This document shows positions 59,341 to 64,000 of a stretch of DNA of 64,000 nucleotides, piece by piece. Position 1 is the stretch's first letter. Every line of letters begins with the position of its first letter. The position numbers and the translations under genes are program-made. Source of the stretch: Papilionanthe hookeriana x Papilionanthe teres (taxonomy: Eukaryota; Streptophyta; Magnoliopsida; Asparagales; Orchidaceae); contig CM040427.1 in NCBI GenBank assembly GCA_022702705.1, positions 77,119,283 through 77,183,282 on the forward strand, read 5' to 3'. Under the pieces are notes generated by a model. That model saw only the letters and a program-made list of their open reading frames with translations, ran no database searches and had not been told where the DNA came from.

Positions 59341-60340
59341 CTATTTAATCTTGTCTTTGAATGTAATTCCTTCGTCATAATCTGGGTCAAATGTTGCATC
59401 ATAAACTTCATCGATCTGATTAAAATAATTGCAATCTTCTTCTGATCGATTTATGGAGCATCAGTATAATTTTCTGCCATAATAAACACATTTATGTGTC
59501 GTAAAAACAGTACAAAGCAAGTTGCAATCACAATATATTTTTTGATATTTCTTGTCATTAGAACTTGCATAGATTGAGAGCTTTGTTTATAATCCAAATA
59601 TGCAAATCAATGATGAGAACATAAATTTTAGGAGCAATATCAATATAGTAAACATGTAGTAATGATACAAACTATGAATTAAATCATGCTAGTTGAATTC
59701 GTTTTCTCGTCCGCTTCGCCTTACTTCAACAACTTGGCCTTGCTTGCAGGGAATGAAGAACACACCGAGGCCGTGTGCAAGAAAAATGTCTATCGCTGAT
59801 AAATAAGATAACATTTGAGTGGAAGATAGACAATATACATTGATGAACATATGAAGAAAATTTTTGAAAAAATACAACAAAATAAGCATAAATCTCCCTC
59901 AAATAACACAGAACACGCATTAAAAACATCTGCATTATCTTTCATAAAAAGTAAATTTGTGAGAGCAGCCATAAACCCTAAAAATGATGCAATATTTCTG
60001 CAAGAGGCATGGGATGAGAGATGAAACGATGATCCTTGCATACATTTGACAGCCGGAAGATGGAGAAGACTTAGGATTGGAGATGAGTTGATGTAAATAA
60101 GAAAGTTTCTACAAGAGGCTTAAGATAGGATGTGAAACAAAGAGGGAACCTGAACTTCTAAGGTCACCCTTAAAAACTAAGAACTCGCAAACGCCCCTCA
60201 TAAAAACCTGATGGTGAATGAAAAAGAGGGCGTGACGTAGAAAGACTTCGAGGGAGAGAGTTGATTTGAGCAGGAGAAGGTGTAACAGAGGGACGGAGGA
60301 GGGAATACTAGCTTGACAGACTACACTGAGGAAGACACGT
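59341..60340 (-). other. gene-like fragment, unidentified
   Basis: A possible last exon (59341-59441) follows an acceptor-like ATCAG and encodes an acidic stretch CNYFNQIDEVYDATFDPDYDE and TFKDKIK before TAG; its composition looks coding. Upstream on the same strand are an open frame from 60041 (MQGSSF...MAALTNLLFMKDNADVF), another possible start at 60201 (MRGVCEFLVFKGDLR) and a pyrimidine-rich leader to 60340. I could not assemble a convincing splice model or name a family. It may be a decayed or partly missing gene, since a DNA transposon adjoins it at 60355. Confidence 0.25.
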
Positions 60341-60354
60341 TTGGGAGAGCCTTG

Positions 60355-61420
60355 GGGTCTGTTTGGGGGCAGCTACAGTTTATCAATAATCTACCGATAA
60401 GCAGCTGATCTAGATGAGCTGGCTGGTTGTTTGGTTTTTATTTGAAAAATAGCTTATTTGCCACTGTTTTTTGATAAATGATCATTTTGTCCATGTGCAG
60501 TAGTGTTGTTTGCAACAAAAAACCCAAAATAATCATATGAAAAAATAGTGGATTCAAATTTCATATTCTTTTATCTTCATAAATATTTCATATTGATTAC
60601 GAGTACGACTTCTCATGTTCTAATAGGCAATTGAACATAATAATTTGACAAATAGAGCAACACAAAATGTTAATTTATATTAAATTGATGTTCATAGATA
60701 CGTGGAAGAGATAATTAACAGGCAACAAAATCAATGAAATTAATGGCATATAAGAGCATTGAAATGTGCAAGACGTTATCAATGAGTTGTGTGGAAAAGT
60801 TGAAAAGGTAACTCAAATTAATATGACAGCTCTGACATGAAACTTCTAGTTAATATCAACACGACAACTCTGACCTCCTTCGCACCGGTGCAGCCTAAGC
60901 CCGTAAGCTTCTCCCCTTCCCCTTCTTCCTCTTCCTTCGCCACGCAAGTGTGATCTTCCTTCCACACACGAGACAATCCTCGCAATCCTCGCAATCTAAT
61001 CAACATCACCTGTTGTGGTTTTGGCATCTCGCCTCTCCTTCCCTTTCGCATAGATGGTCACACGACGCTTCTCCTTCACGCAGATGCTCACATGGTGCTG
61101 CCCTAGGTTGCCCTCTCTGAAGTGACGCTGATGTCTCACGCTGTGGCTAGGTTTGTCCTTACTTCCTCTTCTTCTCTGGCTGCCTTGTTCATTCAAATGA
61201 CAACGGACGACCGCTAGGGAGGAGAAGAACAGAAGGCCGCGTACGGAAAAAAAATCCTCAACGCAGATTGAAACGTGTGTTGTGGGGTCACTCCCGCAAT
61301 CGTTTTTATTTAACGACGGCAAACCGCATTTCCAGATAAGCAGTCCAAACGCATGAAACAAATGCTCATTCGGCATTTTCAAAATGTCAAACGCACTTAT
61401 AAGCTATCCCAAACGGACCC
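60355..61420. mobile_element. non-autonomous DNA transposon, about 1.07 kb
   Basis: The left end GGGTCTGTTTGGGGGCAGCT and the right end (other strand) GGGTCCGTTTGGGATAGCTT form an inverted repeat of about 13 bases, similar to ends seen in plant PIF/Harbinger- and hAT-type elements. The flanks TTG and TAA do not form a clean target duplication. The interior has a GC-richer block (60870-61280) without a recognised domain, which may be captured host sequence. Confidence 0.5.
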
Positions 61421-61769
61421 TAAAGTAATTCTCTTTAGGGATTTAGAAGGTCTGGGTCTAGGGTGCTCTGCATGTAAATCGCCCTAAATTTTATTATGTA
61501 TCTTGTAAAGAGATGCTTTGAAAGTGACAATAAATTGAATTGGAGTGATTGTATGTGCGTGACCTATCATTTAAAACGTTTCCCTTTTCGTATTATTGGT
61601 TGAATAAAAATTTATTGTTGTTGAATGTAATCTCGCATAATGCGTGATATGAGCTTGGCCTACGTAATACAATAGATGAAATGAATGAAGTTTGTATCAC
61701 TAAAATTAAATTTCAAATAAAAGATTTAATAATAACTAACATTATTATTAATATCAAATAAAATTTCAC

Positions 61770-62300
61770 GTAATAATTTTAATTGTAAAAACCTCTAAAT
61801 TAAAATTATAACTTTAATGTTTAAAACTCATTAATTGATTAAAATATAATTAATTAATATAACTTATAAAGACGTGACGTTTAAGTTATTATGAATAAAC
61901 ATAAAATTTAAAATAATAAATAAAAGATCATTAAATTAAAGTTATAACTTTAATCTTCCAAAATTATTACTTTATTAAAATTAAATTAATTAAAAAAAAT
62001 TTTAAAGATGTTGTTTAATATTACGTGACTTTATAGTTATTATTAATATAACGTAAAATTTCAAATAATAAATTTAAATGTTAAAAAAATCTTTACATTA
62101 AAATTTCTAATTTTAATTTTTAAATCTATCTAATTTATTAAAATAAAATTAATTAACATGACTCATAAAAAAAGTAAATAGAGTTAAACAGAAACTTTAA
62201 AAAATAAGTTCAAAAATAAACTTATTAATTTATTAAAATATAATTAATTAATATAACTAATAAAGGCATCATTAATCTCAATCATAAACTTTGAAATAAA
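61770..62300. repeat. AT-rich degenerate tandem repeat
   Basis: The phrase 'attaaaatataattaatta' recurs with changes near 61838, 61975, 62138 and 62232, each preceded by 'aaattataactttaat'-like words. This suggests three or four strongly diverged units of about 95-165 bases. Confidence 0.5.
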
Positions 62301-62663
62301 AAGTTAAAAAATATTCCAATTAATATTATCAAAATGTGGAAATAGAAGGTCAAGTAATTCTTAAAAAATATTATTAAATTAATTCAAGCAACAATTATGA
62401 AGTTAATAGTAGTAATGAAATTTAAAATGAAATGTTGAGTTGTTCTTAAAAGAGTAGATTATTTTATAGAAAATATATTTTGACCTTTTATAAAAATCTT
62501 TTGAGACTAAGGATTATTCCTACGAACAATATATTTTCACCTTTACCAAAACCCGAAAGCGTAGTCTTCTACCGCGAGATTGCAGGTTCAAATCGAATAT
62601 AGACGACTGTCTGATTCAATCAACATTTCAAATATAGAGGAATCTTAGTTCCTCAATCTGCAT

Positions 62664-62846
62664 TAGGACTGTCATAACGGCTTGTTGTTCGTGAAAAACT
62701 CATGCTTGACTCAACTCGTTTTCGATTCTTTCATTAAACAAACAAGCCGAACATGAATAATTTTTATGTGCTCAATATATAAACAAGCCGAACACGAACA
62801 AAGATTTATTCGTTCATGATTGACTCGAAATAATTAAGCTATATAC

Positions 62847-62850
<4 letters not shown>
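62664..62850. mobile_element. hAT-type fragment related to the intron element
   Basis: Starts TAGGACTGTCA and carries 'acaagccgaacacgaac' and 'cgttcatgattgactcg' words like the subterminal repeats of the element at 29485-29987. The right half is replaced by the (CT)n(AT)n tract at 62851, so no terminal repeat or target duplication can be checked. Confidence 0.45.

Positions 62851-62940
<90 letters not shown>
62851..62940. repeat. (CT)31(AT)14 compound microsatellite
   Basis: Pure CT repeats at 62851-62912 pass directly into pure AT repeats at 62913-62940. Confidence 0.95.
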
Positions 62941-62943
<3 letters not shown>

Positions 62944-62954
62944 TTAACTAAATT

Positions 62955-63135
62955 TATTGTTACTGTTTGGACTCGCACTCCAAGGGAGGCTGATAAGCCT
63001 ACAGACTATTTGGCAAAACTTGCTAGGGAGTCCCAAAGTGTTATGTTAGATACTACTCCTGATTTTCATCTCTATTTTTTGCTTCATGGTGATAGTATCA
63101 ACCTACCCTGTGTTAGAGATTCTCTGAGGTACAGG
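62955..63135 (+). pseudogene. LINE-type RNase H C-terminal remnant, probable
   Basis: One plus-strand frame gives VWTRTPREADKPTDYLAKLA followed by RESQSV and PDFHLYFL. The REAxKxxDxLAKLA pattern is the last helix of the RNase H domain at the end of plant L1-type LINE ORF2, where the Asp is catalytic. The sequence upstream is lost in the microsatellite, so the family cannot be proved. Confidence 0.45.
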
Positions 63136-63339
63136 GTGTGGTTCGTTTCATCTGGTTCTTCTGAGTGTTTTCTTTTTGTTTTTAGGTTGTTTAGTTTGGT
63201 TTTACTCTTGTTCCCTTGCCTTCTGGTTTGTTTCCTGCGCTTTTATTCTCTGTTGTATTATTGTAGTTATATAGTATACCTCTTTGCTCCCCTGTCTTGT
63301 GGTGTATATGTGGTGTATTGTGGTATTCCCACATTTTAG

Positions 63340-64000
63340 TAGTGTTATCCATGATTGTTTTGGTGGAGTATTCACTGTGGTGTTATTCATGGTGGTGTTT
63401 TTCTCGTTGAGGATATTCTCCACGGTCTTATTCATGGTGGTCTTATTCATGGTAGTAATGTTGGTATTATTGTCAGGTTTATTTATGGTGGTGTTGCTTT
63501 GGGTTGTATTGGTTGTGCTATTGTCCACTAAATCCCGAGTTATGGGTTTATATTTAGTTGTTTTGGTGGTGATAGTGTCGGGTTTATGCTTTTGAGCTTT
63601 ACTCCATGTTATAATTGGAGTTGTGGCATTATACATAGCTCTAATTTCCTTAAGGTGATTATTGTGGTTTGGCGTGTTGCAGCTCTTCCCATATTGGTGA
63701 GAGGGTTGTCCCCTATTCCCGGCTTTTTTGGTTTTTTTGGTTTTTAGTAATATACTGATGGTGGCTTTAATTTGTATCTTGGGGATAAAATATATTATGA
63801 TGGGCAAAATTTTCCTTTATTACTATAGGTTGGCGCGAGTGGTGTTATAGACGTCTGGGTTAGTTTCACCTTTTTGGGTGTGTTACTATATGTTCCCTTG
63901 GTGTTTTTCACGATTGTATTGGTGGCATTTTCTCTGTGGGGTTATTCACGATAGTGTTATGGGGTAATTCACGGTAGCGTTATTCATGTTCGTATTAGTG
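63340..64000. repeat. GT-rich imperfect minisatellite
   Basis: Variants of GTTATTCATGGTGGT (for example GTTATCCATGATTGT, CTTATTCATGGTGGT and GTTATTCACGATAGT) recur irregularly at 63343-63530 and again at 63890-64000. Spacing is about 15-33 bases. Strand asymmetry (G and T on plus) creates long but meaningless frames, including 201 codons of Thr/Asn-rich sequence on the minus strand. Confidence 0.65.

Noticed and set aside
62540..62640. possible second SINE with a B-box-like 'aggttcaaatcga'
   Set aside because: No convincing A-box at the right distance and no target duplication or tail.
63202..63807. 201-codon minus-strand open frame, Thr/Asn/Lys-rich
   Set aside because: It is the reverse complement of the GT-rich minisatellite; the residue bias follows from the repeat and no domain is visible.
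1..64000. CRISPR array, bacterial operons, tRNA/rRNA genes, organelle insert
   Set aside because: No regularly spaced short repeats with unique spacers, no ribosome-binding-site gene strings, no tRNA cloverleaf or rRNA core sequence, and no recognisable plastid gene were found by eye.

Overview
The window reads as nuclear DNA of a flowering plant. It is AT-rich, contains one multi-exon gene with GT-AG introns, and is packed with plant transposable elements: Ty3/gypsy of the Athila and Tat types, RTE-type LINEs, hAT and PIF/Harbinger non-autonomous elements, and microsatellites. The species cannot be named. The gene's exons are not GC-rich, so a grass seems unlikely, but that is inference only. 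No tRNA, rRNA or CRISPR array was seen.

The one gene supported end to end is on the minus strand, 52479 down to 27691. Nine exons join in frame into a predicted 537-residue membrane protein. It has a signal peptide, five membrane segments and two cysteine-bearing outer loops, an architecture like the plant family of Arabidopsis At2g12400/At2g25270 and comparable in layout to animal tweety/prominin proteins. Exons 1-7 sit within 1.7 kb (50813-52479). Intron 7 is about 21.8 kb (29013-50812), and exons 8 and 9 follow. The giant intron holds a 503-bp hAT element with an 8-bp target duplication, a SINE-like piece, an exact 443-bp tandem duplication, an RTE LINE fragment and a 5.25-kb non-coding LTR-like element in the opposite orientation with its own TATA-like box.

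Positions 1-5963 hold a small Tourist-like MITE, two families of tandem repeats (24 bp and 98 bp), a hairpin and a 5'-truncated RTE LINE. Positions 5964-27288 form a nest. Two diverged LTRs (5964-6812 and 26265-27288) bracket a broken gag cut at 7459 by an Athila-type element. That element has a broken RT/RNase H/integrase, an 800-bp inverted repeat and two successive Athila ORF2-type open frames. Its integrase frame is in turn split at one codon by a 7,500-bp non-coding insertion (11801-19300) with TGTTG...CAACA ends and a TGGGT target duplication. The 7.5-kb insertion and the intronic 5.25-kb element are relatives.

Positions 53874-58025 hold a decayed Tat-lineage element whose extra ORF runs convergent to its RNase H/integrase, the known arrangement for Grande/Retand-like elements. 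The rest is repeat-rich: a gene-like fragment (59341-60340), a DNA transposon with GGGTCYGTTTGGG ends, AT-rich repeats, a (CT)n(AT)n tract, a LINE RNase H remnant and a GT-rich minisatellite. Apart from the membrane-protein gene, everything with recognisable coding capacity is a broken transposable element. No new enzymatic system was seen.
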